Origin: Bdellovibrionaceae bacterium UBA6502
GTDB lineage: Bacteria > Bdellovibrionota > Bdellovibrionia > Bdellovibrionales > UBA840
DNA length: 61,051 bases
Reading direction: 5' to 3'
Assembly (NCBI GenBank): GCA_002436415.1
Contig: DJMA01000040.1
Span: 1-61,051, forward strand
Both the position numbers and the translations under genes were made by a program. Numbering within the stretch: position 1 is the first letter of the stretch; each line of letters starts with the position of its first letter. Under the pieces are notes generated by a model, which had not been told where the DNA came from, made no database searches, and saw nothing but the letters and a program-made list of their open reading frames with translations. This document shows positions 17,343-26,340 of the stretch, one piece after another.

Positions 17343-18208
17343 AATTGCTTAACCATTTTCTTTAAATACATTGCGTAGGTAGATTTTCCGTAAGCATCTG
17401 CCAACTTGGAAACTTGATCTTGATTTATCCATTGATTCTTAAGGGCAATTTCTTCGATACAAGCAACCTTTAAGCCTTGACGCTTTTCTATGGTTTTAAT
17501 AAAGGATGCAGCCTCATTTAAAGCATCGTGAGTACCGGTGTCTAACCAAGCAAAGCCCCTACCTAATTGCACCATATTCAATTGGCCTTTTTCCAAATAG
17601 GCGTTATTAACGGCAGTGATCTCTAGTTCACCACGTGCCGATGGCTTTAGAGTTTTGGCAATTTCAACAACGCTATTGTCATAGAAATACATTCCAGTAA
17701 CTGCGTAGTTTGACTTAGGGATAGTAGGCTTTTCTTCGATGCTAAGCACTTTTCCTTCGGTATCGACCTCTGCAACTCCATAACGTTCAGGATCATCAAC
17801 GTAGTAACCGAAAACAGTTGCACCCTCTTCTAACTTTATTTGTTCTTTAAGAAGTCCTGTAAGCCCCATCCCATAAAATAAATTATCACCCAAAACCAAA
17901 GCAACAGAATCATCACCAATGAAGTCTTCGCCAATTAAAAAGGCCTGCGCAATACCATCTGGGCTTTCTTGCACTTCGTAACTAAGCTCAATACCTAACT
18001 GCTCTCCCGTTCCAAACATGTCTTTAAAAAAAACAATGTCTCTTGGAGTTGAAATGATTAAAATTTCTCTGATTCCAGCCAGCATCAATGTAGACAATGG
18101 GTAGTAAATCATTGGTTTATCGTAAACAGGAAGAATCTGCTTTGATATCACTTTTGTGCTAGGAAATAGCCTTGTACCGCTTCCTCCAGCTAGAATTATA
18201 CCTTTCAT
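17339..18208 (-). CDS. rfbA: Glucose-1-phosphate thymidylyltransferase
   Basis: First step of dTDP-rhamnose synthesis: glucose-1-P plus dTTP to dTDP-glucose. 289 aa, as for RmlA. Motifs: GGSGTRLFPSTKVISKQ at residues 8-24, the metal site LGDNLFYG, and the sugar-contact EKPTIPKSNYAVTG. First gene of the leftward rfbA-rfbC-rfbB set. The fourth gene of the pathway, rfbD, lies on the other strand at 19240. Confidence 0.95.
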   Translation of the reverse strand: MKGIILAGGSGTRLFPSTKVISKQILPVYDKPMIYYPLSTLMLAGIREILIISTPRDIVFFKDMFGTGEQLGIELSYEVQESPDGIAQAFLIGEDFIGDDSVALVLGDNLFYGMGLTGLLKEQIKLEEGATVFGYYVDDPERYGVAEVDTEGKVLSIEEKPTIPKSNYAVTGMYFYDNSVVEIAKTLKPSARGELEITAVNNAYLEKGQLNMVQLGRGFAWLDTGTHDALNEAASFIKTIEKRQGLKVACIEEIALKNQWINQDQVSKLADAYGKSTYAMYLKKMVKQL

Positions 18209-18354
18209 GAAAACCTCTTTTTAAAAGCCTCAAAAATCTAGCATAGGACACCCTTTCATTCTAGTAATTTCAATGGATTAGAGACCTGTTTCAGATGTTT
18301 TCTGCAAGAAGTTTAATCATTTTATTTATTTTTTCAGAGAGCATTTTGAATGCC

Positions 18355-18383
18355 TTGTCACCTTCCTAAAAGCTTTCTATAAA
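18355..18383 (+). promoter_or_regulatory. Strong promoter predicting a leaderless transcript
   Basis: TTGTCA (18355-18360), exactly 17 bp, then TATAAA (18378-18383). The expected start, 7 bases beyond the -10, is the A of the ATG at 18390. No Shine-Dalgarno lies upstream of that ATG, so the mRNA would have no 5' leader. Confidence 0.7.
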
Positions 18384-18389
18384 CAGCTT

Positions 18390-19238
18390 ATGAAAAAAGA
18401 AAATCTTCCTAAAATGAGTCTGGTTTTATCAACTTACAAACAATACAAAATTATTGATGCTTGTTTGAATAACCTTAGAAACCAGAGCCTGAAACCTCAT
18501 GAAATAATTATTACCAATGACAATATTGAACCTGAACTAAATGAGCTGGTAGATAAATACTCCACTGATTTCAATATCATTCTTCTTCAAAACGAGGATA
18601 AGGGGTTTCGTAAATGCATGTGCTTAAATAACGCAGTGAAACACGGTACAGGAGATGTATTTATTTTTAATGATGGAGACTGTCTTCCCCACTCACGCTT
18701 TGTAGAAATGCATGCCAAGCTTTCTGAGAAAAATAGAGTTCTATGTGGTCGCAGAGTTATGTTAGGTGACTATTTCATCGAGCCACTAATCCAACAAAAA
18801 ATAAGCATAAAGGAAATTGAAAACAGTTATTTGAGACAAATTCTCACGCACCTGCAAAAGGCTAAGACAGATTACTATGAGGAAGGAATTTTTATTGATC
18901 CAGAGGGAGTCTTGGGAAAACTAATGCCTCCACGCAAAATGCGCGATATTATTGGCTGTAACTTTTCAATTTTTAAAGAGGATCTTTTGAAAATCAATGG
19001 TTTTGACGAAGACTACGTTTTACCAACCATCGGTGAAGACAACGATCTTACTTGGCGCCTAAAGAATTTTGGTATAACTATAAAGAGCGCTAGAAATGCT
19101 GCTATCACATTCCACCTTGGAAAACACATATACGAAAAAGATTCGGAAAGCGTTTTAACCAACCGTGCAATGATGAGGGAAAAACAAAATAAAGAGCAAT
19201 ACATTTGCTTAAATGGAATTGAAAAATTAAAGGCTTAA
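18390..19238 (+). CDS. Glycosyltransferase family 2
   Basis: 282-aa GT-A glycosyltransferase. It has the N-terminal Rossmann-type strand MSLVLSTYKQYK, a donor-site Asp region IITNDNIEPE, GFRKCMCLNNAV, a DxD-like FNDGDCLPH, and the late acidic motif GEDNDLTWRLKNFG. The pattern after GFRK resembles proteins with a galactosyltransferase-like C-terminal part. It is soluble and probably cytoplasmic. rfbD begins one base after its stop (TAAAATG), so the two are co-expressed and this enzyme may use dTDP-rhamnose, which is inference from position only. Confidence 0.82.
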   Translation: MKKENLPKMSLVLSTYKQYKIIDACLNNLRNQSLKPHEIIITNDNIEPELNELVDKYSTDFNIILLQNEDKGFRKCMCLNNAVKHGTGDVFIFNDGDCLPHSRFVEMHAKLSEKNRVLCGRRVMLGDYFIEPLIQQKISIKEIENSYLRQILTHLQKAKTDYYEEGIFIDPEGVLGKLMPPRKMRDIIGCNFSIFKEDLLKINGFDEDYVLPTIGEDNDLTWRLKNFGITIKSARNAAITFHLGKHIYEKDSESVLTNRAMMREKQNKEQYICLNGIEKLKA

Positions 19239-19239
19239 A

Positions 19240-20109
19240 ATGAAATACTTAGTTTTGGGAAAATCTGGACAACTGGCTTCATCTTTTAGGGACTTTTTCC
19301 AAAAACAAGAAATAGACTTTTTAGCCATTGGCAAAGAAGACATAAACATTGAATCTACAAATTGGGAATCCCAATTAAAGAGTCTAGATTTCGATGTAAT
19401 TATCAACTGCATGGCTTTCACAGCTGTAGACAAGGCAGAGTCTGATACTCGGTCAGCTGATTTGCTTAATGCAGAACTTCCACTAAAACTTGCTATGATT
19501 GCAAAAGAAAAATCTGCAAAGCTAATTCACTACTCTACTGACTACGTTTGCGATGAAACTGACATTCATTTAAGAATTAAAGAAAACCATCCTTGTAAAC
19601 CAGTAAACTATTACGGTAAGTCAAAACTTGAAGGCGAATTAAACATTCAAAAAATTAATAGCCATTACTTCATTTTCAGAACCAGTTGGGTATTTTCAGA
19701 GTATGGAAATAATTTTGTAAAAACCATGCTTCGACTCGCCAACGAAAGAGAAAGTCTAAATATAGTTAACGATCAAACAGGATTACCCACTTTCGCAGGA
19801 GACTTAGCGCAATACTCCTTCGAAATATTTAGTAACAAAGAAAGCGATTACGGGACCTACAATCTTAGTAACAATGGCCCATGTAACTGGGCTGAATTTG
19901 CCGAAGCAATTATCACCAGAGGATCAGAATTAGGCCTTTGTAAAAACATTCCAATTCATGGCATTCCAAGCTCAGAATACCCAACTCCAGCCCGAAGACC
20001 CCTTGCTAATGTATTTGACCTATCGAAAGCAGAGTCTCAACTAAAAAAGAGTCTCCCCCATTGGAAAGACTCTTTGGATGTAGTTTTGAATAATTTGGTT
20101 AATTCCTAA
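19240..20109 (+). CDS. rfbD: dTDP-4-dehydrorhamnose reductase
   Basis: Last step of dTDP-L-rhamnose synthesis, NAD(P)H-dependent reduction at C4. 289 aa, RmlD family: LGKSGQLASSF at the N-terminus, the NCMAFTAVDKAE motif, STDYVCDE, and the catalytic Tyr-Lys in NYYGKSKLEGE. It lacks a ribosome-binding site of its own beyond the end of the preceding GT gene and is probably coupled to it. Its stop codon overlaps the convergent gene's stop in the 4 bases CTAA. Confidence 0.93.
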   Translation: MKYLVLGKSGQLASSFRDFFQKQEIDFLAIGKEDINIESTNWESQLKSLDFDVIINCMAFTAVDKAESDTRSADLLNAELPLKLAMIAKEKSAKLIHYSTDYVCDETDIHLRIKENHPCKPVNYYGKSKLEGELNIQKINSHYFIFRTSWVFSEYGNNFVKTMLRLANERESLNIVNDQTGLPTFAGDLAQYSFEIFSNKESDYGTYNLSNNGPCNWAEFAEAIITRGSELGLCKNIPIHGIPSSEYPTPARRPLANVFDLSKAESQLKKSLPHWKDSLDVVLNNLVNS

Positions 20110-20992
20110 TTTGCAGCTTCAGAATTTCTTCGATTCGTTTTTAGGCTTGGACAAATACTAATATTGTCCAACAATTTTAATATTTTTTCATTTCCAGCAC
20201 TCATGGCTTCACTTTTACTTTCTTGCAATTGACGACCGGAACACAGATAAGACAGACGACTTCTTTTAATTTCAGCCAATAAGTCTGCAGAATCTACATC
20301 AGGCATTTCCCTGTAATTTAAAGGCACGTAATTAGAGAGGGCATTTAGTTCTTTGGCATCTTGCGCTTCTTTTGCATCAGTGATTGGCTGGGAACACTTT
20401 CGATCTGTCTTTGAATATTGCCCTAGATAGCTAATTGCATTTACACATAAGCGAACGAAGGTTTCCCCTTTTTCATTACGATCGGTTAGCAAAAGAGTAC
20501 GATAGCTCTTCTCAGAGTTCGCTTTATCAATCGCTTTGATCATTTCAAGATTTCTATTTTCCACCAAAGGTAGGATCCAGCACGATCACTTTCAGCCACT
20601 TCTTGCTGTAAAGAAGCCAATTGCTTCAAAAGTTTCCCATTATTTTCCAGTAATTTTTCTTTTACCTTTTCTAAGCTCTGTACTCCTTGAGTTTTTCTTT
20701 GTAGACAATCTGAAAAATGAGTTAAAACTTCTTCCTTGGGATTTGCTTTGAAAAACAAATGCTCTTTTATCCCGTAGTCAGAAAGCTTAGACTCCTGCTC
20801 CAGTTCTTTAATTCCTTTCATATAATTAGCTAAAGTTACATCCCCTGCGTTACGCTTACAAAAGCTTACATCCACTTTCATTTTTCCGTATTCACCATTG
20901 TCGATGTAACGTCTGGCAATTTCTCCGGCTTGTCCTAAACTGGAAAATAAAAACACCCCATACATTATTAATTTAAAAAATAAATTACTCAT
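20106..20992 (-). pseudogene. Secreted protein gene split by a probable frameshift
   Basis: Two minus-strand reading frames, 20992-20540 and 20567-20106, overlap by 28 bases and differ by a -1 shift. The first begins with a good SD (GGGAGAG) and a signal peptide (LIMYGVFLFSSLGQAGE), runs about 150 residues into a coiled-coil-like region, then stops at TGA. The second has no SD and no clear start and continues with a cysteine-containing region of about 150 residues. Together they would make one secreted protein of about 300 residues. A single-base indel or a sequencing error explains this best; programmed -1 slippage is less likely because no clear slippery heptamer is present. Function unknown. 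Confidence 0.55.
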
Positions 20993-21164
20993 ATTCTCTC
21001 CCTCAGTCTTTAAATTGCAAAGCTCATTCCATTTTTCAAGTGGAAATTAAAGCATAAACCGTCGAAATTACTAATATTTCATTATGAAACACTGAAAAAA
21101 AACTGATAATTGTAGATGGCTTAAGAGGCAAAAAAATCTAAGTAATATAGCTTTTGTAGCCACA

Positions 21165-21194
21165 CATAAAAAAAGGAAGCTCGAAGCTTCCTTT
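21165..21194 (-). terminator. Terminator of the ugd operon
   Basis: Perfect 10-base arms (21172-21181 and 21185-21194) with a CGA loop. On the minus strand it is followed by a run of seven T. It lies 24 bases beyond the ugd stop and closes the long leftward operon that begins at 30114. Confidence 0.88.
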
Positions 21195-21218
21195 AGTTTA
21201 AATAGTTTTTGTTCGAAC

Positions 21219-22538
21219 TTATCTTCCAACACTGAAGTATTCAAAGCCTAAATCCTTCATAGTCTTTGGATCATACTGATTTCTACCGTCGAAGATCAAT
21301 TTTGAATTCATCATTGAAGCCATCTTATCAAAATCGGGCTCTCTAAATTCTCGCCACTCAGTTACTAAAATCAAAGCATCTGCATTTTCCAATACATCAA
21401 AAGATTTATCTTTATAGCTAATTCCTTGAACGCCTTCATTTTCAATTTTAGCCGTCTCCGTGGCAACAGGATCGTAAGCCACTACTTTCGCTCCACGACT
21501 ACAAAGCTCCTTGATGATATAAGAGCTAGGAGCCTCACGCATATCATCTGTTCCAGGCTTAAACGCCAAGCCCCACATCGCAAAAGTTTTACCGGATAAG
21601 TCTTTCCCAAAATGATTCAAAATTTTCTCAGTAAACCACACACGCTGATCTTGATTTACATCTTCCACTGCATTCAAAATCTTCATTGGTATGTCGTTTT
21701 CTCTACCGGTGCGAACAATGGCTTTTACATCTTTAGGAAAACAACTTCCTCCATAGCCTAAACCAGGATAAATAAAATGAAAACCAATTCGAGGGTCAGA
21801 ACCCATACCTTTACGAACCTTTTCTACATCAGCACCAACTTTTTCACAAAGCTGGGAAAGTTCGTTCATGAATGAAATCTTTGTGGCAAGCATTGCATTG
21901 GCCGCATATTTCGTCATTTCAGACGAATGAATATCCATAAAATAAATTGGATGGCCATTACGAACAAAAGGAGCATAAAGCTGCTTCATCTTTTCTTCTG
22001 CCTTTTCACTTTCTACACCAACAACTATGCGGTCTGGTCGCATGAAGTCTTCAACCGCTGCCCCTTCTTTCAAAAACTCAGGGTTTGATACAACGTCAAA
22101 TTCTATATTTTCAGACCTTTCGCTCAATTGCTCTTGTACTTTCTTACGAACAATTTCACCCGTTCCCACTGGAACGGTTGATTTCGTGATTACAATTTTA
22201 TAGCCATTAATGTTCTTCCCGATATCTTCCGCAACTTTTTCCACGTACTTTAAATCCGCTCTTCCATCTTCGTCACTAGGAGTCCCAACGGCAATAAATA
22301 GTATTTCGGAAGCCTTTACCGCATCGGCAAAGTCAGTGGTAAAATTTAATCGACCAGCTTTATGGTTTCTGACGACCAACTCTTCTAATCCAGGTTCATA
22401 AATCGGTAAAATTCCTTCTTTTAAATTACTGATTTTCTTTTGGTCTACATCCACACAGATAACATCGTTACCCATCTCTGCGAAACCTGTACCAGAAACC
22501 AAACCAACATAACCTGTTCCAATTACACATACTTTCAT
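21219..22538 (-). CDS. ugd: UDP-glucose 6-dehydrogenase
   Basis: Oxidises UDP-glucose twice to UDP-glucuronate with NAD. 439 aa, typical of the UDP-sugar dehydrogenase family. Motifs: GTGYVGLVSGTGFAEMG at the N-terminus, TKSTVPVGTG, NPEFLKEGAA, and the catalytic Cys in YGGSCFPKD near residue 260, then the C-terminal WGLAFKPGTDDMREAPS. It lies 31 bp after the UDP-glucuronate decarboxylase gene, so the two convert UDP-glucose to UDP-xylose. Last gene of the leftward operon. Confidence 0.95.
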   Translation of the reverse strand: MKVCVIGTGYVGLVSGTGFAEMGNDVICVDVDQKKISNLKEGILPIYEPGLEELVVRNHKAGRLNFTTDFADAVKASEILFIAVGTPSDEDGRADLKYVEKVAEDIGKNINGYKIVITKSTVPVGTGEIVRKKVQEQLSERSENIEFDVVSNPEFLKEGAAVEDFMRPDRIVVGVESEKAEEKMKQLYAPFVRNGHPIYFMDIHSSEMTKYAANAMLATKISFMNELSQLCEKVGADVEKVRKGMGSDPRIGFHFIYPGLGYGGSCFPKDVKAIVRTGRENDIPMKILNAVEDVNQDQRVWFTEKILNHFGKDLSGKTFAMWGLAFKPGTDDMREAPSSYIIKELCSRGAKVVAYDPVATETAKIENEGVQGISYKDKSFDVLENADALILVTEWREFREPDFDKMASMMNSKLIFDGRNQYDPKTMKDLGFEYFSVGR

Positions 22539-22569
22539 ATAACACCTATCTTTTCTTTTTTAGATAAAA

Positions 22570-23517
22570 CTATTTTTTAAAACTTTCAAAATAAGGAATA
22601 CACTTTTTCAGGCCTTCCTCAAGAGCCACTTTTGGCTCCCAATCAAACAATTCTTTAGCCAATGAAATATTAGGCCTTCTCTTAACAGGATCGTCCTTCG
22701 GTAAATCCATATAAGTCAGCTTAGCCTCGTAGGAAGTTATCTCCGTAACTTTCTCTGCAAGCTCCTTCACTGTAAATTCTGAAGGGTTCCCCATATTAAC
22801 AGGTCCTGTAATTTTAGGGTCAGAAAAGTAAAAGCGCACAAAGCCCTCAATCAAATCATCTACGTAACAAAATGATCTTGTTTGAGAGCCATCACCATAG
22901 ATTGTCATATCTTGGTTATTAATAGCCTGGACTATAAAATTTGAAACCACACGCCCATCTTTAGGATCCATAAATGGCCCGTAAGTATTAAAAATTCGAA
23001 CCACACGAATACCTAATCCAGTTTGTCTATGGTGATCAAATAGAATGCTCTCGGCCATTCTTTTACCTTCATCATAACAGGCCCGAATCCCTATAGGATT
23101 GACGTTTCCTCGATAAGCTTCTTGTTGAGGGTGCTCTAGTGGGTCTCCGTAAACTTCACTAGTACTCGTATGAAATATCGGGATTTGATTTTGATTGGCC
23201 AACTCTAAAACATTAAAAATACCATAGACCGAAACTTTTGTCGTATACAATGGATCTTTTTGATAATGAGGAGGGCTCGCGGGGCAAGCCAGGTTAAAAA
23301 TACCATCAACATCCTTGAGTTTCTCTAACGGAAGTTTTTCTGTGATATCATGTTCTATAAACTCGAAACTTTCTTCTTTTTGCAATGTCTCCAAATTCTG
23401 ATGCATACCAGTGAAAAAATTGTCCATGGCGATCACTTTATGACCTTCCTGCATTAGGCGAAAACATAAGTTTGTGCCTAGAAAACCGATTCCCCCGGTA
23501 ACTAAAAATTTTGACAT
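22570..23517 (-). CDS. uxs: UDP-glucuronate decarboxylase (UDP-xylose synthase)
   Basis: Extended SDR that turns UDP-glucuronate into UDP-xylose. 315 aa from the ATG at 23517; the in-frame ATG at 23529 overlaps the GGAG that serves this start and is rejected. Family wording is clear: VTGGIGFLGTNL, FNLACPASPPHYQ, STSEVYGDP, the catalytic pair in CYDEGKRMAE, and FNTYGP. It begins 1 base after the stop of the GT-kinase fusion gene (TAAAATG), so translation is coupled. With ugd it forms a UDP-xylose pathway; a UDP-4-keto-pentose product is possible but less likely. Confidence 0.9.
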   Translation of the reverse strand: MSKFLVTGGIGFLGTNLCFRLMQEGHKVIAMDNFFTGMHQNLETLQKEESFEFIEHDITEKLPLEKLKDVDGIFNLACPASPPHYQKDPLYTTKVSVYGIFNVLELANQNQIPIFHTSTSEVYGDPLEHPQQEAYRGNVNPIGIRACYDEGKRMAESILFDHHRQTGLGIRVVRIFNTYGPFMDPKDGRVVSNFIVQAINNQDMTIYGDGSQTRSFCYVDDLIEGFVRFYFSDPKITGPVNMGNPSEFTVKELAEKVTEITSYEAKLTYMDLPKDDPVKRRPNISLAKELFDWEPKVALEEGLKKCIPYFESFKK

Positions 23518-23518
23518 T

Positions 23519-25609
23519 TTATTCTCCATTCAATTCACTCAATTTTGACTTTAAAATCGCTAAAAACAGTAACTGATTCACTCCCTCAAGGTCATCTTTA
23601 AAGTCAATTTCATCATGTCCAATATACTGATAAATATCTTTATAAATACTTTCAGCAATAATTAAAATATCCTCTTTCTTTAAAGTTCCCCAAAAACTAA
23701 CATTCTGCGAAGCAAGGTCTTCTGAAAAACTCCATTCAACATTCATTGTCTTGTATGGCCTTAGAGCCGAAATCAGATCCTCTACATGCACATCATTACT
23801 CAAGACGTGAGAAACCTTAAGCTCGAGATCACCTTTTATTTCAAAATCTTCAGCAATAAAATTTAAAGCAGAATAAGTCACAATCCAATCAGCAAAATTT
23901 CGCTGAGGCCATATGTAATTTTCAGAGTCTTTTTTTCTACTTTGAATTTGCTCTAAAACCTGTTCCTTGGAGTAACCTCTTTTTTGTCTATCTCTTTGAA
24001 TTTTCCAAAACTTCCGTAAATTTTCTTCAGGATCAATATAGATCTTCAAATCGATTAACTGTCTGAGTCTACGTAAATAAAAAGGATGCAGACCTACAAA
24101 CAAAATAAATGGTTTAGGACTCAAAGAGATAGGATCAGTAAATTTACCAGTTCCGTGATCATATGTGGTTTTTTTAATCTTTTGGCCCTTCTTTAATTTC
24201 TCAATGTGAAGAAGTGGCAGGTACATATGATTAGCCTGAGGGTCCAGGTGGGTCTTTTTACTCCACTCAAGGTGTCCACGTTCCCAACGATGATAGTCAT
24301 CACCATTATTTTGAACCCAATTATTTTGTCCTAAAACACTCGTTAAATTTTCAACAAAAGTATCCTTACCAGCTCCTGAATCACCGCCAACACCAATCAA
24401 CAGAGGATTTCTACGGTGGCTAAAGAAGCTATTTTTCTTAACCCCCAATTTATAGAGCCAATAAATTATAATGACAAAAGTAGATTGTAGCACGGTAAAC
24501 AAAAGACTTTTTAGTTCCACCGAATCAAAAACTTTCAAACCCAAAGTCTCAGGAAAAAAATCTACGCCGAAATAATACAAAACAAATAGAGCGCTCAAGC
24601 ACCAATAAATACCGCTACGGATTTCATCTTGAATCACGAAAAAATAAATCAACAATGGGATCGACCAATAATACCAACCAGGCATTGGCGGAACTAACAC
24701 AACCAATGAGCTATAAACTAAGGTCAAACTAAGCAAGAGTAGGTTTTTATTAACTCGATAGCTAGATACAAACCTCAAAAACAATACAAATAGAGCTGCA
24801 GGCGCAAGAATAAAATTTAAATCTTTGGCGAATGGAAAACTCAAATGAAAAAGTTTACGAGTCTCCCCAGTGCCAATCACAAGTTCTTGGTAACCAACAC
24901 TATTCAAAAAAGGCAACACAAACAACAGCAAAGGGAGAGTAAAGCCTGAGAAAAATCGAAACATTTTCTTGTTAATGGAAGTCTGTCGAATAACATTTTT
25001 AACAATAAAAGCTAAAATAAATGGTAAAGCGATTAGTAAATGAAACTTGCAAGCTACTCCCGCACCTAAAAACAGCCCTGTCCAAAAGTACTTCCCACGA
25101 AAAATTGCAAATAATGACAAAAACAAAAAGGCAGTAGGTAAAACGTCTAACTGACCATGCACATAACTTATATAAATTAAAATAGGAGAAGCCCAGTAAA
25201 ACCACATCACTTTTTTGCGATCTTCATTAAACCAATGTAACAAAATCAATAAAATTGTTGTGTCTGCGATTAATAAAGGGAAACGAGCTAGCAGCATTTG
25301 AACTGCTTCAAGTTGAAAAAAACCGACAGGAAGTAAAATATGACCAATACTTAGCAGACTAGACATGATGATTAACATCATGCCCGAATAGGGAAACTCA
25401 CCTTCTACTTTATTTTGTAATGCTAAATCCCAGGGGTTTTGCCATGAATTTGCTATAAAATCATTTAGAAATGGTAAAAATAGATCTCTTAAATAACTTG
25501 ATGCTACAAAACTACCAAGAATAATTTTGACAAATAAAACCACCCAAAATAAAGGTGACTGTTTTATGTAGTCAAACTGCTTGAAAATCCGATGAAACAA
25601 ATTACTCAC
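23519..25609 (-). CDS. Membrane GT-C glycosyltransferase fused to a phosphoribulokinase-like kinase domain
   Basis: 696 aa with two unlike parts. Residues 1-390 are a polytopic membrane region with many hydrophobic helices and HGQLDVLP near 149, wording typical of GT-C mannosyltransferase-like enzymes. Residues 400-620 match class II phosphoribulokinase: P-loop GVGGDSGAGKDTF followed by LTSVLG, GDDYHRWER, THLDPQANH near 452, YDHGTGKF, GLHPFY near 503, and KIQRDRQKRGYS near 534 before an ARK/SRK-type helix and a YIWPQRNFADW segment. About 75 further residues follow. The P-loop has Asp then Thr where Ser-Thr is usual. The start is GTG, sharing one base with the upstream stop. No carbon-fixation gene is nearby, so a sugar or lipid-linked-sugar kinase role is more plausible. 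I know no characterised fusion of this kind. Confidence 0.75.
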   Translation of the reverse strand: MSNLFHRIFKQFDYIKQSPLFWVVLFVKIILGSFVASSYLRDLFLPFLNDFIANSWQNPWDLALQNKVEGEFPYSGMMLIIMSSLLSIGHILLPVGFFQLEAVQMLLARFPLLIADTTILLILLHWFNEDRKKVMWFYWASPILIYISYVHGQLDVLPTAFLFLSLFAIFRGKYFWTGLFLGAGVACKFHLLIALPFILAFIVKNVIRQTSINKKMFRFFSGFTLPLLLFVLPFLNSVGYQELVIGTGETRKLFHLSFPFAKDLNFILAPAALFVLFLRFVSSYRVNKNLLLLSLTLVYSSLVVLVPPMPGWYYWSIPLLIYFFVIQDEIRSGIYWCLSALFVLYYFGVDFFPETLGLKVFDSVELKSLLFTVLQSTFVIIIYWLYKLGVKKNSFFSHRRNPLLIGVGGDSGAGKDTFVENLTSVLGQNNWVQNNGDDYHRWERGHLEWSKKTHLDPQANHMYLPLLHIEKLKKGQKIKKTTYDHGTGKFTDPISLSPKPFILFVGLHPFYLRRLRQLIDLKIYIDPEENLRKFWKIQRDRQKRGYSKEQVLEQIQSRKKDSENYIWPQRNFADWIVTYSALNFIAEDFEIKGDLELKVSHVLSNDVHVEDLISALRPYKTMNVEWSFSEDLASQNVSFWGTLKKEDILIIAESIYKDIYQYIGHDEIDFKDDLEGVNQLLFLAILKSKLSELNGE

Positions 25610-26340
25610 TATTTACTCACCAATCCCAAGCGATATTTCACCATATATACCAGCATTTTTCGAATCGTTCGAAATTTCGATGGAAAAGAATTTGCCCAAT
25701 TTGAAACCCCGTAAATTCTTGGTGGGAAATCTACAGAAATTTCTTTAATCTCGTATCCCAATTCTTTAGCTCTGATAAGTACATACAAATCAAATGCAAA
25801 GTCCTTGGGAGGATTGGTAATTTCTTTTAACAGTTTTGATTGAAACACTTTAGGTTGAGCATTAATTTCATGAAAATTCTTAAAAAAGATAAGGCTCGCT
25901 AAAAACTCAAATCCCCAAGAAATTATTTTTTCACCAAGCCCTCTTCCAAAACGATTTCCTTTAACAATTAATTTTTCTGTGTTCGCTTGCTTTTGAATTT
26001 CCAGAGCTTTAAAAACATCTTCCGGATCACACTGAGAATCGGCATGAGACCAAGAAGCAAATTCCGTTTGAACCTTTTTTAAGCCCTGATAAATACCGTG
26101 ACCATAACCTTCATTGGGATTCACTGGAACGATTTCTAAATATTTACCTAGCTCTTCCGTGCCTTTCAATTGGTTCATTATTTCGAGACTGTTGTCACTG
26201 GAACCGTTTTCTACCAAAATCAAGCGAAAGCCATCAGGACCAATATTCCTGCGTTGAGCTGCTGATACAGCCTTAGTCACTAAATCTTTCAAACTTTTGG
26301 ACTCGTTATAACAAGGTAAAATCAAACTAATACTACTCAT
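25609..26340 (-). CDS. Glycosyltransferase family 2, DPM-like
   Basis: 243-aa GT2 of the polyprenyl-phosphate glycosyltransferase type: SLILPCYNESKSL at the start, VENGSSDNSL, NEGYGHGIYQGL, and the metal/acceptor region SHADSQCDPEDV. No C-terminal membrane helices are evident, so it would act at the membrane surface. Such enzymes load a sugar onto undecaprenyl phosphate for GT-C enzymes. The next gene encodes a GT-C domain, and their stop and start overlap (TAGTG), so they probably form a donor-transferase pair, which is inference. Confidence 0.82.
   Translation of the reverse strand: MSSISLILPCYNESKSLKDLVTKAVSAAQRRNIGPDGFRLILVENGSSDNSLEIMNQLKGTEELGKYLEIVPVNPNEGYGHGIYQGLKKVQTEFASWSHADSQCDPEDVFKALEIQKQANTEKLIVKGNRFGRGLGEKIISWGFEFLASLIFFKNFHEINAQPKVFQSKLLKEITNPPKDFAFDLYVLIRAKELGYEIKEISVDFPPRIYGVSNWANSFPSKFRTIRKMLVYMVKYRLGLVSK

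Noticed and set aside
23518..23529. Upstream ATG as start of the UDP-xylose synthase
   Set aside because: That ATG overlaps the GGAG that serves the ATG at 23517 and would extend into the preceding gene.
23519..25609. PRK domain as evidence of CO2 fixation
   Set aside because: There is no RuBisCO or other Calvin-cycle gene, and the domain is fused to a glycosyltransferase within a glycan operon.
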